The position numbers were made by a program, and so were the translations under genes. Below the pieces are notes generated by a model that saw only the letters and a program-made list of their open reading frames with translations, made no database searches and had not been told where the DNA came from. This document shows positions 1 through 11,510 of a stretch of 64,000 bases of DNA, piece after piece. The stretch comes from Mesorhizobium sp. B2-8-5 (GTDB taxonomy: Bacteria > Pseudomonadota > Alphaproteobacteria > Rhizobiales > Rhizobiaceae), in assembly GCF_006440675.2 (NCBI RefSeq), contig NZ_CP083951.1, positions 3,257,501 through 3,321,500 on the forward strand, written 5' to 3'. Each line of letters begins with the position of its first letter. Position 1 is the first letter of the stretch.

Positions 1-1
1 G

Positions 2-1288
2 CTGACGCCGAAGCAGCAATCCGACATCATGGCGCTGGGTGTCCCCGGCCTCGGCTTCCGCACCGAAAAGCGCCGCTTCTATCCGAGCGGCGAGACCTCG
101 TCCTACATCGTCGGCCTCACCAACATCGACAACCAGGGCATCTCCGGCATGGAGAAGTATATCGACGAGCAGGGGCTGAGCGACCTGCAGGCGTCGGGGC
201 TCGCGGTGGCCAAGGATCTCAAGCCGGTCAAGCTTTCGATCGATCTGCGCGTCCAGCATGTGGTGCGCGACGAGATTGCCGCCGGCCTGGAGCGCTATCG
301 CGCACTGGGTGCCGGCGCCGTCGTGCTGAACATCAAGACGGGCGAAGTGATGGCCATGGCCTCGGTGCCGGACTTCGACCCGAACAATCCTTACAACGCC
401 CAAGAAAAAGACCGGCTGAACCGTATGTCGGCCGGCCTCTACGAGATGGGCTCGACCTTCAAGAGCTTCACCTCGGCCATGACGCTCGATTCGGGCAAGG
501 CGACGATGAACAGCCGCTTCGACGCGTCGCATCCGATCCGGGTCGGCCATCAGGCCATCCACGATTTCCATGGCAAGAACCGAGTGCTGTCGCTGCCGGA
601 AGTGTTCCTCTATTCGTCCAATATCGGGTCGGCCAGGGAGGCCGAACTAGTCGGCATCGAGGGGCACCGCGAATTCCTGCACCGCCTCGGCATTCTGGAC
701 AGGATGCAGACCGAACTGCCGGAAGTCGCCCGCCCGACCGAACCCAAGGTCTGGAAACAGGTCAACTCGTTCACCATCGCCTTCGGCCATGGCGTGTCGA
801 CCACGCCTCTGCAGGCTGCCGTCGGCTGCGCGGCGCTGATGCAGGGCTATCTGATCGAGCCGACATTCCTGGTGCGCAGCGAGCAGGATGCAATGGCGGT
901 GGCCAAGAAGGTGGTCAGCGACAAGACGGTCGAAGGCATGCGCTATCTCTATACGCTCAACGCCGAGAAGGGCTCGGCCAGAAATGCCAGGGTCCCCGGT
1001 TACCGCGTTGGCGGCAAGACCGGAACGGCCGAGAAGGTCATCAACGGCCGCTACTCCAAGGACTTGAATTTCAACACCTTCGTCGCCGCCTTCCCGATGG
1101 ACGATCCGCAATTTCTGGTGTTCACGATCGCCGACGCCCCGCATCCGGAAAAGCCCGGGATGACGGACGTCGCCGCCAACAATGCGGGGGTTATGGCCGG
1201 CAACATCATCAGACGCGCGGCCGCCATGCTTGGCGTGAAGCCAGATTTCAGCCATGAAAATGGTGCAACGCTGGTTTCCTATCAGTGA
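2..1288 (+). CDS. ftsI: Peptidoglycan D,D-transpeptidase FtsI (PBP3), 5' end outside window
   Basis: C-terminal part of the septal class B penicillin-binding protein, which cross-links new peptidoglycan at the division site together with FtsW. The frame is open from base 2, so the gene starts upstream of the window and lacks its N-terminal membrane anchor here. The transpeptidase motifs are in order: SxxK (STFK, nt 452-463, nucleophilic Ser), SxN (SSN, nt 614-622) and KTGT (nt 1016-1027). Part of the dimerisation domain precedes them. murE follows after about 54 bp, the normal dcw order. The family and the order of neighbours make the call very safe; only the start is unseen. Confidence 0.96.
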   Translation: MTPKQQSDIMALGVPGLGFRTEKRRFYPSGETSSYIVGLTNIDNQGISGMEKYIDEQGLSDLQASGLAVAKDLKPVKLSIDLRVQHVVRDEIAAGLERYRALGAGAVVLNIKTGEVMAMASVPDFDPNNPYNAQEKDRLNRMSAGLYEMGSTFKSFTSAMTLDSGKATMNSRFDASHPIRVGHQAIHDFHGKNRVLSLPEVFLYSSNIGSAREAELVGIEGHREFLHRLGILDRMQTELPEVARPTEPKVWKQVNSFTIAFGHGVSTTPLQAAVGCAALMQGYLIEPTFLVRSEQDAMAVAKKVVSDKTVEGMRYLYTLNAEKGSARNARVPGYRVGGKTGTAEKVINGRYSKDLNFNTFVAAFPMDDPQFLVFTIADAPHPEKPGMTDVAANNAGVMAGNIIRRAAAMLGVKPDFSHENGATLVSYQ

Positions 1289-1342
1289 TTCTTGGGGCGC
1301 GCCGGCAACTGCGCGCTATTTTGTTGCGGTGAACGGGACTCA

Positions 1343-2797
1343 ATGCATCTAAAAGATCTAGCCGGTATCCTGCCTGTCGAGGGAACAGTTTCCCGCGATC
1401 TGGAGGTGACCGGACTTTCCTCCGATTCCCGCTCGGTCAAGACCGGCGTCGTCTTCTTCGCCCTTGCCGGCAGCAAGGCCGACGGTTCGACCTATGCGGC
1501 CGATGCAGCGGCCCGAGGCGCCGCGGCGATCGTCACCGGCCGGGGCACGACCGTCTCCGGCCTATCGGTCCCGGTTCTCGCCGTCGATGATCCGCGCCTG
1601 GCGCTGGCACTCAGCGCGGCACGCTTCTTCGGGCGCCAGCCGCAGACCATGGTTGCCGTCACCGGCACCGCCGGCAAGACATCCGTCGCCGCTTTCACCC
1701 GCCAGATCTGGGAGCAGGCGGGTTTTGCCGCCGCTTCGATCGGCACGACCGGTGTCGTTGCGCCCGGCCGCAACGAATATGGCTCACTGACGACGCCCGA
1801 TCCGGTGGCGCTGCACCGACTGCTCAAGGAACTGGCGGATGCCGGCGTTACCCACGCCTCGATGGAAGCCTCGAGCCACGGTCTCGACCAGCGCCGCCTC
1901 GACGGCGTGAAGCTGGCGGCCGGCGCTTTCACCAATCTCGGCCGCGACCACATGGATTATCATCCGACGGTCGAGGATTATCACCGCGCCAAGCTGCGCC
2001 TGTTCGACACGTTGCTGCCGAAAGGCGCGCCAGCGATCGTCTTTGCCGACGACCTGTGGTCGGAGCCCACGATCAGGGCCGCAAAGGCGGCGGGCCTGAA
2101 GGTGTTGACCGTCGGTCGCCATGGCGATTTCCTGACACTCAAGCGGGTCGAGCATGAGCGCCATCGCCAGCGCGCCGAGGTCGTGGCGGACGGCGTGCTG
2201 CACGAGGTCGACCTGCCATTGGCCGGCGATTTCCAGATCGCCAACGCGCTGGTCTCGGCCGGCCTTGCCATCTCGACCGGAACGCCGGCAAGCAAAGCCC
2301 TGGCGGCGTTGGAAAAATTGCAGGGCGCGCCGGGCCGGCTCGACCTCGTCGGCACCACTGCCGCCGGCGCCCCCGTCTATGTCGACTACGCGCACAAGCC
2401 CGATGCGCTGGAGAATGTGCTGACCTCGGTCCGGCCTTTCACCACGGGCCGCGTCGTCGTGGTGTTCGGCTGCGGCGGCGACCGCGATCGGGGAAAAAGG
2501 CCGATCATGGGCGAGATCGCGACGCGGCTCGCCGATATCGTCATCGTCACCGACGACAACCCGCGCACGGAAGTGCCCGAAACCATCCGCGCGGCGATCC
2601 TCGCAGCGGCGCCGGGCGCCATCGAGATCGGCGATCGCCGCAAGGCAATCCACGAGGCGGTGGCGATGCTTCGCGCCGGCGACACGCTCATCGTCGCCGG
2701 CAAGGGGCATGAGGAAGGCCAGACCGTCGGCACCGAAACCTTCCACTTCTCCGACCATGAGGAAGTGCGCGAGGCGCTCAAGGAGCGCGTCGCATGA
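1343..2797 (+). CDS. murE: UDP-MurNAc-tripeptide synthetase MurE (meso-DAP adding)
   Basis: Cytoplasmic Mur ligase that adds meso-diaminopimelate to UDP-MurNAc-L-Ala-D-Glu using ATP. 484 residues, normal for the family. The ATP loop GTAGKTS lies at about residues 108-114, the C-terminal domain carries YAHKPDAL near 349, and DNPR at 405-408 is the signature of DAP-specific rather than lysine-specific MurE. I chose ATG 1343 over an in-frame TTG at 1292, because the protein from 1343 begins like other MurE proteins and the 17 extra residues look unrelated. It overlaps murF by 4 bp (ATGA), so translation is probably coupled. Confidence 0.96.
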   Translation: MHLKDLAGILPVEGTVSRDLEVTGLSSDSRSVKTGVVFFALAGSKADGSTYAADAAARGAAAIVTGRGTTVSGLSVPVLAVDDPRLALALSAARFFGRQPQTMVAVTGTAGKTSVAAFTRQIWEQAGFAAASIGTTGVVAPGRNEYGSLTTPDPVALHRLLKELADAGVTHASMEASSHGLDQRRLDGVKLAAGAFTNLGRDHMDYHPTVEDYHRAKLRLFDTLLPKGAPAIVFADDLWSEPTIRAAKAAGLKVLTVGRHGDFLTLKRVEHERHRQRAEVVADGVLHEVDLPLAGDFQIANALVSAGLAISTGTPASKALAALEKLQGAPGRLDLVGTTAAGAPVYVDYAHKPDALENVLTSVRPFTTGRVVVVFGCGGDRDRGKRPIMGEIATRLADIVIVTDDNPRTEVPETIRAAILAAAPGAIEIGDRRKAIHEAVAMLRAGDTLIVAGKGHEEGQTVGTETFHFSDHEEVREALKERVA

Positions 2798-4227
2798 GTT
2801 TGCTGTGGACGTCGGAAGCGCTGGTCGAAGCCGTGGGCGGCAGGCCGATCGGCTCGCTGCCGGAAGGCATCACCGGCATTTCGATCGACAGCCGCAGCCT
2901 TGCGCCCGGAGACGCCTTCTTCGCCATCAAGGGCGAGGCGATGGACGGCCATGATTTCGCGACAGCCGCGGTCAAGGCCGGAGCGGCAGTGCTGGTCGTC
3001 GCCGAGGGCAAGCTGCCCTCGCTCGGCCGGCTGACGGCGCCGATGATCGTCGTGCAGGACGTGCTTGCGGCTCTCGAGAAGCTCGGTGTGGCCGCCCGCG
3101 CCCGCTCGAAGGCCAGGATCGTCGCGGTCACGGGCTCGGCCGGCAAGACGACCACCAAGGAAGCGCTGCGCCATGTGCTGTCGGCGGTTGGCAAGGTGCA
3201 CGCCTCGGCGCAGTCATTCAACAACCATTGGGGCGTGCCGCTGACGCTGGCGCGCATGCCGCAGGACTGCGACTACGCGGTCTTCGAGATCGGCATGAAC
3301 CATCCGGGCGAGATCAGGCCGCTGGTCAAGATGGTCAGGCCGCATGTCGCCATCGTGACGATCATCGCCGCCGCCCATCTCGGCTTCTTCAAGAATCTCG
3401 ACGAGATCGCCACGGCCAAGGCCGAGATTTTCGAGGGGATCGAGCCCGGCGGCGCCGCGCTGCTCAACCGCGACGATCCACGCTGGAAGCTGCTCGGGAA
3501 AATGGCGAAAGAGGCGGGGGTCGAGCATGTCTTCGGCTTCGGCGAAAATCCCCGTTCGGCCTTCCGCCTTGTCGGCTGCGAGCTTCATGCCGACCATTCC
3601 GACATCGCCGTCAAGCTCGGCAAGAAGGACCTGACCGCCCGTGTCGGGGCGCCTGGCCGCCATATCGTGCAGAACGTGCTGGCGGTGCTCGGCGCCGCGC
3701 AACTGGTCGGTGCAGACCTCGACAAGGTCGCGGCTGCGCTTGCGGATCTTTCGGCTGAGCGCGGACGGGGCCGGCGCCATGTCCTGCATCATCCCAACGG
3801 GCCGATCACGCTGATCGACGAGAGCTATAACGCCAATCCGGCGTCGATGGCGGCGGCCATGGCGCTGCTCAACGCTACGCCTGTCTCGGGCGAGGGCCGG
3901 CGCATCGCGGTGCTCGGAGACATGCTGGAGCTCGGCAGCCATTCGGCCAAGCTCCATGCGGCGCTTGCCGGGCTGATCGTCGGCACAGGCACGCGCAACG
4001 TCTTTCTCGGCGGGCCGGAAATGCAGGCGCTGGCCGACGTCCTGCCGTCAGACATCGCAACCGAGTATCGATCGGAAGCGGAAGAACTGAAGCCGATCGT
4101 GATCTCCGCGCTCAGGCCCGGCGACGTGGTGATGGTCAAATCGTCGAAAGGCATCGGGTTTTCAAAGCTGGTCGAGGCATTGCTCGGCAAATTTCCGGCG
4201 GAAGCCACAAACATTAAGCCGACCTAG
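2794..4227 (+). CDS. murF: UDP-MurNAc-tripeptide--D-Ala-D-Ala ligase MurF
   Basis: Last cytoplasmic Mur ligase; joins D-Ala-D-Ala to the UDP-MurNAc-tripeptide to give the pentapeptide precursor. 477 residues, normal length. The nucleotide loop GSAGKTT is at about residues 114-120, with the Mur ligase central domain and a C-terminal domain containing ESYNANPAS. The ATG overlaps the murE stop by 4 bp. mraY starts 27 bp downstream, so the product is used by the next enzyme encoded. Confidence 0.96.
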   Translation: MSLLWTSEALVEAVGGRPIGSLPEGITGISIDSRSLAPGDAFFAIKGEAMDGHDFATAAVKAGAAVLVVAEGKLPSLGRLTAPMIVVQDVLAALEKLGVAARARSKARIVAVTGSAGKTTTKEALRHVLSAVGKVHASAQSFNNHWGVPLTLARMPQDCDYAVFEIGMNHPGEIRPLVKMVRPHVAIVTIIAAAHLGFFKNLDEIATAKAEIFEGIEPGGAALLNRDDPRWKLLGKMAKEAGVEHVFGFGENPRSAFRLVGCELHADHSDIAVKLGKKDLTARVGAPGRHIVQNVLAVLGAAQLVGADLDKVAAALADLSAERGRGRRHVLHHPNGPITLIDESYNANPASMAAAMALLNATPVSGEGRRIAVLGDMLELGSHSAKLHAALAGLIVGTGTRNVFLGGPEMQALADVLPSDIATEYRSEAEELKPIVISALRPGDVVMVKSSKGIGFSKLVEALLGKFPAEATNIKPT

Positions 4228-4254
4228 GTCGGGCTCCGGGGGACGGAAAAAACC

Positions 4255-5337
4255 ATGTTCACATTGCTCGTCGATTTCGCGGACAAAATCTCGTTCTTCA
4301 ACGTCTTCCGCTACATCACTTTTCGCACCGGCGGCGCGCTGATCACGTCGGCGCTGATCGTCTTCATCTTCGGGCCGACGATCATCAATTCGCTGCGCCT
4401 GCGGCAAGGCAAGGGCCAGCCGATCCGCGCCGATGGCCCGCAGACCCATTTCAAGAAGGCCGGAACGCCGACCATGGGCGGGCTGATGATCCTGTCCGGC
4501 ATCATCGGTTCGTCGCTCTTATGGGCTAACCTGTCCAGCATCTATGTCTGGGTGGTGCTGCTGGTCACCGTCGGCTTCGGCTCGATCGGCTTTTACGACG
4601 ACTACCTCAAGGTCACCAAGCAGTCGCATCTGGGCTTCTCCGGCAAAGCGAGGCTGGCGATCGAGTTCATCGTCGCGGCAATCGCCGCGTGGGTGATCAT
4701 GCACAACGGCCAGGCGCCGTTCTCGTCGTCGCTGACCTTCCCCTTCGCCAAGGAATTCCTCATCAACCTCGGCTGGTTCTTCATCCCGTTCTCCTGCTTC
4801 GTGATCGTCGGCGCCGGCAATGCGGTGAACCTGACCGATGGCCTCGACGGCCTGGCGATCGTGCCGATCATGATCGCGGCGGCGTCCTTCGGCGTCATCG
4901 CCTATCTTTCGGGCAACGCGGTCTTCGCCGAATATCTGCAGATCCACTTCGTTCCCGGCACCGGCGAGCTCGCCGTCGTGCTCGGCGCGGTGATCGGCGC
5001 GGGCCTTGGCTTCCTCTGGTTCAACGCGCCGCCGGCCGCGATCTTCATGGGCGACACCGGCTCGCTGGCGATGGGCGGCCTGATCGGCACCATCGCGGTC
5101 GCCACCAAGCACGAGATCGTGCTGGTCATCGTCGGCGGCCTGTTCGTGGTCGAGATCCTGTCGGTCATCATCCAGGTCGGCTACTTCAAGATGACCGGCA
5201 AGCGCGTTTTCCTGATGGCGCCGATCCATCACCATTTCGAAAAGCTCGGCTGGACCGAAAGCCAGGTGGTGATCCGCTTCTGGATCATTGCCGTCATCCT
5301 GGCGCTGGTCGGCCTCTCCACCCTCAAGCTGAGATAG
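4255..5337 (+). CDS. mraY: Phospho-MurNAc-pentapeptide translocase MraY
   Basis: Integral membrane enzyme that transfers phospho-MurNAc-pentapeptide to undecaprenyl phosphate, making lipid I. 360 residues with about ten hydrophobic segments. The catalytic acidic motif DDY is at about residues 115-117, followed by [10 protein letters not shown] in the middle of the protein and the family motif [12 protein letters not shown] near the C-terminus, whose His-rich loop is part of the active site. It sits between murF and murD, with 9 bp before murD. Confidence 0.97.
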   Translation: MFTLLVDFADKISFFNVFRYITFRTGGALITSALIVFIFGPTIINSLRLRQGKGQPIRADGPQTHFKKAGTPTMGGLMILSGIIGSSLLWANLSSIYVWVVLLVTVGFGSIGFYDDYLKVTKQSHLGFSGKARLAIEFIVAAIAAWVIMHNGQAPFSSSLTFPFAKEFLINLGWFFIPFSCFVIVGAGNAVNLTDGLDGLAIVPIMIAAASFGVIAYLSGNAVFAEYLQIHFVPGTGELAVVLGAVIGAGLGFLWFNAPPAAIFMGDTGSLAMGGLIGTIAVATKHEIVLVIVGGLFVVEILSVIIQVGYFKMTGKRVFLMAPIHHHFEKLGWTESQVVIRFWIIAVILALVGLSTLKLR

Positions 5338-5346
5338 GACACCCGC

Positions 5347-6750
5347 TTGATCCCCGCCTTTTCCTTTTCAGGCAAACGCGTTTCGCTCTTCGGGCTTGGC
5401 GGCTCGGGGATCGCCACCGCGCATGCGCTGATCGCGGGGGGCGCCGAGGTGCTGGCGTGGGACGACAATCCGGACAGCGTCGCCAAGGCGGCGGCCGCGG
5501 GGATTGCGACCGGCGATCTGCACGCCGCCGACTGGCAGCACTTCGCCGCCTTCGTTTTGTCGCCAGGGGTACCGCTGACGCATCCCAAGCCGCATTGGAC
5601 GGTGGAGCTGGCGCGGGGCGCCGGCGTCGAGGTCATCGGCGATATCGAGCTGTTCTGCCGCGAGCGCATCAGCCGCGCGCCGGCAGCACCCTTCGTCGCG
5701 ATCACCGGCACCAACGGCAAGTCCACGACGACGGCGCTGACGGCGCACATCCTGAAATCGGCGGGCCGCGACACGCAGATGGGCGGCAATATCGGCCGTG
5801 CCATCATGACGCTCGATCCGCCCGAGCCGACACGGCATTATGTGGCCGAGTGCTCGTCCTACCAGATCGATCTCGCGCCCTCGATCAATCCGACCGCCGG
5901 CATCCTGCTCAACCTGACGCCGGACCATCTCGACCGGCATGGCACGATGGCGCATTACGCCTCGATCAAGGAAAGGCTGGTCGCGGGCTCAGACACCGCG
6001 ATCATCGGCGTCGACGATTCCTGGTGCGCCCAGATCGCCGACCGCCTGGAGCGCGCCGGCCGGCAGGTCATCCGCATTTCCAAGCGCCTGCCACTGACCG
6101 ACGGCTATTTCGCCGACGGCACCAATCTGATGGAAGCCGTGCATGGCCGCTACAGCCGCGTCGCCTTCCTTGAAGGCATCGGCTCGTTGCGCGGCCAGCA
6201 CAATGCGCAGAATGCGCTGGCCGCCGTTGTCGCCTGCCTGAAGGTCGGGCTCGATCTCGGCGAGATCCAGGCCGGGCTCGAAAGCTTCCCCGGGCTGGCG
6301 CACCGCATGGAGCAGGTCGGCCGCAAGGACCATGTGCTGTTCGTCAACGATTCCAAGGCGACCAATGCCGATGCTGCAGCGCCCGCGCTGTCGAGCTTCG
6401 CCAACCGTATCTACTGGATCGCCGGCGGCCTGCCCAAGGAAGGCGGCATCGAGCCGCTGCGCGGCTTCTTCCCGCGCATCGCCAAGGCCTATCTGATCGG
6501 CGAGGCGGCGCCCGCCTTTGCGGCGACGCTCGGCGAGACGGTGCCTTACGAGATATCCGGAACGCTGGCGGCGGCGGTGGAGCATGCCGCCGCCGACGCG
6601 GCAAAGGACACCGGCGGCGAGGCCGTGGTGCTGCTTTCGCCGGCCTGCGCCAGTTTCGACCAGTTCAAGAATTTCGAAGTTCGCGGCGAAGCCTTCAGGC
6701 AAGCTGCGACTGCTATAGATGGTGTGAACCCCATCGGAGGGCCACGTTGA
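5347..6750 (+). CDS. murD: UDP-MurNAc-L-Ala--D-Glu ligase MurD
   Basis: Cytoplasmic ligase that adds D-glutamate to UDP-MurNAc-L-Ala. 467 residues. An N-terminal Rossmann-like domain (LFGLGGSG near residue 15) is followed by the ATP loop GTNGKST at about 121-127 and the typical Mur C-terminal domain. The start is TTG at 5347, 9 bp after the mraY stop; no in-frame ATG fits the family N-terminus better. The TGA stop shares one base with the ftsW ATG (TGATG), which suggests coupled translation. Confidence 0.95.
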   Translation: MIPAFSFSGKRVSLFGLGGSGIATAHALIAGGAEVLAWDDNPDSVAKAAAAGIATGDLHAADWQHFAAFVLSPGVPLTHPKPHWTVELARGAGVEVIGDIELFCRERISRAPAAPFVAITGTNGKSTTTALTAHILKSAGRDTQMGGNIGRAIMTLDPPEPTRHYVAECSSYQIDLAPSINPTAGILLNLTPDHLDRHGTMAHYASIKERLVAGSDTAIIGVDDSWCAQIADRLERAGRQVIRISKRLPLTDGYFADGTNLMEAVHGRYSRVAFLEGIGSLRGQHNAQNALAAVVACLKVGLDLGEIQAGLESFPGLAHRMEQVGRKDHVLFVNDSKATNADAAAPALSSFANRIYWIAGGLPKEGGIEPLRGFFPRIAKAYLIGEAAPAFAATLGETVPYEISGTLAAAVEHAAADAAKDTGGEAVVLLSPACASFDQFKNFEVRGEAFRQAATAIDGVNPIGGPR

Positions 6751-7901
6751 TGCAAAGCCGTCTCGACAAAAGTCCTGTCGCAACCTGGTGGTGGACGATC
6801 GATCGCTGGTTCCTGGCCGCGTTCCTGTCGCTGATGGGGCTTGGCATTATCTTGTCCTTCGCGGCGAGCCCCGCGGTGGCCGAGCGTATCGGCCTCGACA
6901 GCTTTCACTTCGCCACCAGACAGGTCATCTTCACCATCCCGGCGCTGATCGTCATGCTTGCGGTCTCCTTCCTGGAGGCGCGGCAGATACGGCGCATGTC
7001 GCTGGTGATGCTCTGCATCATGCTGGTGCTGATGGTGGCGGTGCTCTACGTCGGCGTCGAGGTGAAGGGGGCGCGGCGCTGGGTGTCGCTTGCCGGGCTT
7101 TCCATTCAGCCATCCGAGTTCCTGAAGCCGGCCTTCGTCGTCATCTGCGCCTGGCTCTTTGCCGAGCATAAGCGCCAACCCGATATTCCCGGCAACCTGT
7201 TCGCCCTCCTGCTGCTTGTGCTGGTGGTCTCTCTGCTGGTCGCTCAGCCCGACCTCGGCCAGACCATGCTGGTGACCGGCACATGGGGTGTCATGTTCTT
7301 CATGGCCGGCCTGCCGTGGCTGTGGATCATGGCCCTCGGCGTTATTGGGGCGAGCGGCCTGTTCGCGGCCTATTCGGTGTTCCCGCACGTTGCCTTGCGC
7401 ATTGACAAGTTTCTGACCGGCGAAGGCGATACCTTCCAGGTCGACATGGGCCGCGAGGCGCTCATCAACGGCAGTTGGTTCGGCGTTGGGCCGGGCGAAG
7501 GAACCGTCAAGCGCATTGTTCCGGATGCTCATACCGACTTCGTCTTCTCGGTCGCGGGCGAGGAGTTCGGCCTCATCATGTGCTTCTTTATCATGTCGAT
7601 CTTCGCCTTCATCGTGCTGCGCGGATTGAGCATCGCGCTCAAGGAGCAGGACGATTTCACCCGCTACGCGGTTGGCGGCCTCGTCACCGTCTTCGGCCTG
7701 CAATCGGCCATCAACATGTGCGTGAACCTGCAGCTGATGCCGGCCAAGGGCATGACGCTGCCCTTCATTTCCTATGGCGGGTCCTCGCAGATCGCCATTG
7801 CCGTCTCGATGGGCATGGTGCTCGCATTGACGCGCAAGCGTCCGGAAAAGCGCAAGCAGATGGGCTTCGTCCTCTCGCAGCGCGCAATGCCGGCGGAATG
7901 A
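6750..7901 (+). CDS. ftsW: Lipid II polymerase / division protein FtsW
   Basis: SEDS-family glycosyltransferase that polymerises lipid II at the septum with FtsI. 383 residues and about ten transmembrane segments. SEDS hallmarks are present: a KGARRWV loop followed by PSEFLKP, EEFGL in the large periplasmic loop region, and LPFISYGGSS near the C-terminus. ATG 6750 is preferred over the TTG one codon upstream because GGAGG at 6736-6740 sits at ideal distance. It starts on the last base of murD; murG starts 7 bp after it. Confidence 0.96.
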   Translation: MQSRLDKSPVATWWWTIDRWFLAAFLSLMGLGIILSFAASPAVAERIGLDSFHFATRQVIFTIPALIVMLAVSFLEARQIRRMSLVMLCIMLVLMVAVLYVGVEVKGARRWVSLAGLSIQPSEFLKPAFVVICAWLFAEHKRQPDIPGNLFALLLLVLVVSLLVAQPDLGQTMLVTGTWGVMFFMAGLPWLWIMALGVIGASGLFAAYSVFPHVALRIDKFLTGEGDTFQVDMGREALINGSWFGVGPGEGTVKRIVPDAHTDFVFSVAGEEFGLIMCFFIMSIFAFIVLRGLSIALKEQDDFTRYAVGGLVTVFGLQSAINMCVNLQLMPAKGMTLPFISYGGSSQIAIAVSMGMVLALTRKRPEKRKQMGFVLSQRAMPAE

Positions 7902-7907
7902 GGCAGG

Positions 7908-9032
7908 ATGGCAAAGGGTGTGATCCTGCTTGCAGCCGGCGGAACGGGCGGACATCTGTTTCCGGCCGAGGCGCTGGCGCATGAGCTGATCGAACGCGGC
8001 TGGAAGGTGCATCTCGCCACCGACCGTCGCGCCGAGCGTTATTCCGGCCAGTTTCCCGCCGCCGACATCCACGCGATCGCCTCGGCGACGCTGGGATCGA
8101 GGAATCCGGTCGCCGTGATCTCGGCCTTCTGGAAAATCTGGCAGGGCGTGCGCGAAGCGGGAAGGATCATCGCCAGGATCAAGCCGGAGGCGGTCGTCGG
8201 CTTCGGCGGCTATCCGACGCTGCCGCCGCTCTATGCGGCGACAAGGCGAAGAGTGCCGACGCTGATCCATGAGCAGAACGCCGTCATGGGCCGCGCCAAC
8301 AAGGCGCTTGCCAGCCGCGTCGATGCGATTGCCGGCGGCTTCCTGCCGGAGGGCGCCAGCGCTGACGGCGCAAAGACGGTGACCACCGGCAATCCGGTCA
8401 GGCCGCAGATCCTCGAGGCAGCGAAGACGCCTTACGTGGTACCGAACGAGGGCGAGCCGTTCCGTTTCCTGGTGTTCGGCGGCAGCCAGGGCGCGCAGTT
8501 CTTTTCCGATGCGGTTCCAGCAGCGATCGCGCTTTTGCCGCAAGACCAGCGCAAGCGGCTGGCGATCACCCAGCAGGCGCGCGCCGAGGATGTGGCGCGG
8601 GTGAAGGCCGCCTATGCCGAACTCGGCGTCGACGTCCAGGTTTCGCCCTTCTTCACCGACATGGCGGCGCGCATGGGGGCGGCGCATCTGGTGATGTCGC
8701 GCTCCGGCGCCTCGACGGTTTCGGAAATCGCCGTCATCGGCCGGCCGGCGCTGCTGGTGCCTTATCCGCATGCGCTCGATCACGACCAGGCGGCGAATGC
8801 CGCGGCCCTTGCCGCCGCCGGCGGGGCCGAACTCCACCCGCAATCGACGCTGTCGGCGGAGCGGATCGCCGAGTTGGTCGGTGGGCTGATGAAGGCTCCG
8901 AACCGGCTGGCGACCATGGCCGCCGCCGCCCGCTCGGCCGGGAAACCGAACGCGGCGCAGTTGCTCGCCGATCTGACAGAGGCTATTGCGTCCGGCAAAA
9001 CGGTTTCGGACTACAGGAGGACGCGCGCATGA
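7908..9032 (+). CDS. murG: UDP-GlcNAc:lipid I GlcNAc transferase MurG
   Basis: Peripheral membrane GT-B glycosyltransferase that converts lipid I to lipid II. 374 residues. The N-terminal glycine loop ([12 protein letters not shown]) is near residues 7-18, GFGGYPT and HEQNAVMG follow, and FGGSQGAQ opens the C-terminal UDP-GlcNAc-binding domain, all family signatures. The stop overlaps the murC start by 4 bp (ATGA). Confidence 0.97.
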   Translation: MAKGVILLAAGGTGGHLFPAEALAHELIERGWKVHLATDRRAERYSGQFPAADIHAIASATLGSRNPVAVISAFWKIWQGVREAGRIIARIKPEAVVGFGGYPTLPPLYAATRRRVPTLIHEQNAVMGRANKALASRVDAIAGGFLPEGASADGAKTVTTGNPVRPQILEAAKTPYVVPNEGEPFRFLVFGGSQGAQFFSDAVPAAIALLPQDQRKRLAITQQARAEDVARVKAAYAELGVDVQVSPFFTDMAARMGAAHLVMSRSGASTVSEIAVIGRPALLVPYPHALDHDQAANAAALAAAGGAELHPQSTLSAERIAELVGGLMKAPNRLATMAAAARSAGKPNAAQLLADLTEAIASGKTVSDYRRTRA

Positions 9033-10435
9033 AGATGCCGCAGACGATCGGCCTTGTGCATTTCATCGGCATCGGCGGCATCGGCATGAGCGGCATCGCC
9101 GAGGTGCTGCACAATCTCGGCTACAAGGTGCAGGGGTCCGACCAGGCCGACGGCGCCAATGTGCAGCGGCTGCGCGACAAGGGCATCGAATGCTTCGTCG
9201 GCCACAAGGCCGAGAATCTCGGCGACGCCGAAGTCGTGGTCGTTTCGACCGCTATCAAGAAATCCAACCCGGAACTGAAAGCCGCGCGCGAGAAGTTGCT
9301 GCCGATCGTCCGCCGAGCCGAGATGCTGGCCGAACTGATGCGCTTCCGTCAGGCCGTTGCCATCGGCGGCACACATGGCAAGACGACGACCACCTCCATG
9401 GTGGCGACGCTGCTCGAGGCCGGCGGGCTCGACCCGACCGTCATCAATGGCGGCATCATCAATGCCTACGGCACCAATGCGCGCATGGGCGATGGTGAGT
9501 GGATGGTGGTCGAAGCCGACGAGAGCGACGGCACCTTCCTGAAGCTGCCGGCCGACATCGCCGTCGTCACCAACATCGATCCCGAGCATCTCGACCACTA
9601 TGGCAGCTTCGACAAGGTGCGCGAGGCCTTCCGCCAGTTCGTCGAGAACGTCCCGTTCTACGGCTTCGGCGTGATGTGCACCGACCATCCGGAAGTGCAG
9701 GCGCTGGTCGGCCGCATCGAGGACCGGCGCGTCATCACCTATGGCGAGAACGCGCAGGCCGATGTGCGCTTCACCAACCACCGGATGCAAGGTGCGATCT
9801 CCGAATTCGATGTCGTGATCCGCGATCGCAAGGGACGGGGCACGACTTCGATAAATGATCTGCGCCTGCCGATGCCCGGCCGGCACAACGTCTCCAACGC
9901 GACGGCGGCGATTGCCGTCGCGCATGAGCTTGGCCTCTCGGCCGAGGCGATCAAGAAGGGCCTGTCGTCCTTCGCCGGCGTCAAGCGGCGCTTCACCCAT
10001 ACCGGTTCGTGGAACGGCGTCGAGGTGTTCGACGATTACGGTCACCATCCGGTCGAGATCGCGGCGGTGCTGAAGGCCGCGCGCAGCGCGACCAAGGGGC
10101 GTGTGATCGCCATCGCGCAGCCGCATCGCTTCACCCGCCTGCACGATCTCTTCGATGAGTTCTCCGTCTGCTTCAACGACGCCGACACGGTGATGGTGGC
10201 GCCGGTCTATGCGGCAGGCGAAGAGCCCATCGAAGGCGTGACCTCCGACGCGCTGGTGTCGCGCATCCGCTCGGGCGGCCATCGCGACGCGCGCTATATC
10301 GATGGCGCGGCGGCGATCGCGCCAGTCATTCGCGAGCTTGCCAAGCCTGGCGATTTCGTCGTCTTCCTCGGCGCCGGTAACATCACGCAATGGGCCTATG
10401 CGCTGCCCAAGGAACTGGGTGGGACGCCCTCATGA
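9029..10435 (+). CDS. murC: UDP-MurNAc--L-alanine ligase MurC
   Basis: First Mur ligase; adds L-Ala to UDP-MurNAc. 468 residues. The N-terminal Rossmann motif GIGGIGMSG is at about residues 14-22 and the ATP loop GGTHGKTTT at about 113-121; the C-terminal domain contains [19 protein letters not shown] lies about 8 bases upstream of the ATG. It overlaps murG by 4 bp upstream and murB by 4 bp downstream, inside the tightly packed murG-murC-murB block. Confidence 0.97.
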   Translation: MKMPQTIGLVHFIGIGGIGMSGIAEVLHNLGYKVQGSDQADGANVQRLRDKGIECFVGHKAENLGDAEVVVVSTAIKKSNPELKAAREKLLPIVRRAEMLAELMRFRQAVAIGGTHGKTTTTSMVATLLEAGGLDPTVINGGIINAYGTNARMGDGEWMVVEADESDGTFLKLPADIAVVTNIDPEHLDHYGSFDKVREAFRQFVENVPFYGFGVMCTDHPEVQALVGRIEDRRVITYGENAQADVRFTNHRMQGAISEFDVVIRDRKGRGTTSINDLRLPMPGRHNVSNATAAIAVAHELGLSAEAIKKGLSSFAGVKRRFTHTGSWNGVEVFDDYGHHPVEIAAVLKAARSATKGRVIAIAQPHRFTRLHDLFDEFSVCFNDADTVMVAPVYAAGEEPIEGVTSDALVSRIRSGGHRDARYIDGAAAIAPVIRELAKPGDFVVFLGAGNITQWAYALPKELGGTPS

Positions 10436-11397
10436 TGCGTGGCCAAGACCTGATCGACAAGCTCGGCGACAAGCTTTCCGGCCTGCGCGGCCGTATCACG
10501 CCGAACGCGGAGATGGACAAGATCACCTGGTTCCGGGCCGGCGGCCTGGCCGAGGCGCTGTTCCAGCCGGCCGACGAGGAAGACCTGGCGGCCTTCCTGC
10601 GCGCGGTGCCGGAAGAGGTGCCGGTCACGGTGGTCGGCGTCGGCTCGAACCTTCTGGTGCGCGACGGCGGCATTCCCGGCTTCGTCATCAGGCTCTCGGC
10701 CAAGGGTTTTGGTGAGGCCGAGGTTGTTTCGTCGATCGGCATCAAGGCGGGCGCTGCTACGCCCGACAAGCGCCTCGCAGCGGTTGCCCACGAGGCCGGT
10801 ATCGGCGGCTTCCATTTCTACCACGGCATCCCCGGCGCCATTGGCGGCGCGCTCAGGATGAACGCCGGCGCCAACGGCGTCGAGACCCGCGAGCGGGTCG
10901 TCGAGGTGAGGGCGTTGGACCGCAAGGGCAATCTCCATACGTTGCTCACTGACGATATGGGCTATGCCTATCGCCACTCATCCGCGCCTTCCGGCCTGAT
11001 CTTCACCTCGGCTATTTTCGAAGGGTTTCCAGAAGACAAGGCCGCGATCAAGACCGCGATGGATGCCGTGCAGAACCACCGCGAGACGGTGCAGCCGATC
11101 CGCGAGAAAACCGGCGGCTCGACCTTCAAGAATCCGGAAGGCACCTCGGCCTGGAAGGAAATCGACAAGGCGGGCTGCCGCGGGCTGATGATCGGCGGCG
11201 CGCAGATGTCGCCGATGCATTGCAACTTCATGATCAACACCGGCACGGCCACCGGCTACGACCTCGAATATCTCGGCGAGACGGTGCGGGCGCGGGTGCT
11301 CGAGAACTCCGGCATCCGGCTGCATTGGGAGATCAAGCGCCTCGGCAATTTCCGCCCTGGCCATGCGGTGCAGGAGTTCCTCGGGCAGCTCCTTTAG
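10432..11397 (+). CDS. murB: UDP-N-acetylenolpyruvoylglucosamine reductase MurB
   Basis: FAD-dependent reductase that converts UDP-GlcNAc-enolpyruvate to UDP-MurNAc with NADPH. 321 residues from ATG 10432 (ATGA overlap with the murC stop; a second ATG follows directly at 10435). The FAD-binding PCMH domain shows [13 protein letters not shown] and the FHYHGIPG-type stretch ([18 protein letters not shown]), and the catalytic-domain motif [10 protein letters not shown] carries the proton-donating Ser. An upstream in-frame ATG at 10390 lies deep inside murC and is unlikely. It is the last gene before the only large gap of the dcw cluster. Confidence 0.95.
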   Translation: MMRGQDLIDKLGDKLSGLRGRITPNAEMDKITWFRAGGLAEALFQPADEEDLAAFLRAVPEEVPVTVVGVGSNLLVRDGGIPGFVIRLSAKGFGEAEVVSSIGIKAGAATPDKRLAAVAHEAGIGGFHFYHGIPGAIGGALRMNAGANGVETRERVVEVRALDRKGNLHTLLTDDMGYAYRHSSAPSGLIFTSAIFEGFPEDKAAIKTAMDAVQNHRETVQPIREKTGGSTFKNPEGTSAWKEIDKAGCRGLMIGGAQMSPMHCNFMINTGTATGYDLEYLGETVRARVLENSGIRLHWEIKRLGNFRPGHAVQEFLGQLL

Positions 11398-11405
11398 CTT
11401 GGGCT

Positions 11406-11430
11406 GAAGTTCATGTGATACTTGAACTTC
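11406..11430. terminator. Hairpin 9 bp after murB (possible attenuator/terminator)
   Basis: GAAGTTCA (11406-11413) pairs perfectly with TGAACTTC (11423-11430) around a 9-base loop. It lies just after the murB stop. No T-run follows, so it may be an RNA-stability or attenuation element rather than an intrinsic terminator. Confidence 0.4.
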
Positions 11431-11474
11431 CAGCAGTCTGAAATGGCCGCAAACCGTTGCCTTAATGACTCACA

Positions 11475-11510
11475 ATTCACTTTTTGCGGCTGTTTTCGCG
11501 GAAAGTGAAT
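11475..11510. repeat. Inverted repeat ATTCACTTT / AAAGTGAAT upstream of ddl
   Basis: A perfect 9-bp inverted repeat (11475-11483 and 11502-11510) with an 18-base spacer, in the gap before ddl. It could be an operator or an RNA hairpin; no regulator can be assigned from sequence. Confidence 0.4.

Noticed and set aside
6546-8843. 765-residue minus-strand ORF
   Set aside because: It is the antisense shadow of ftsW and murG, with Arg/His/Asp-rich composition typical of antisense frames in high-GC DNA.
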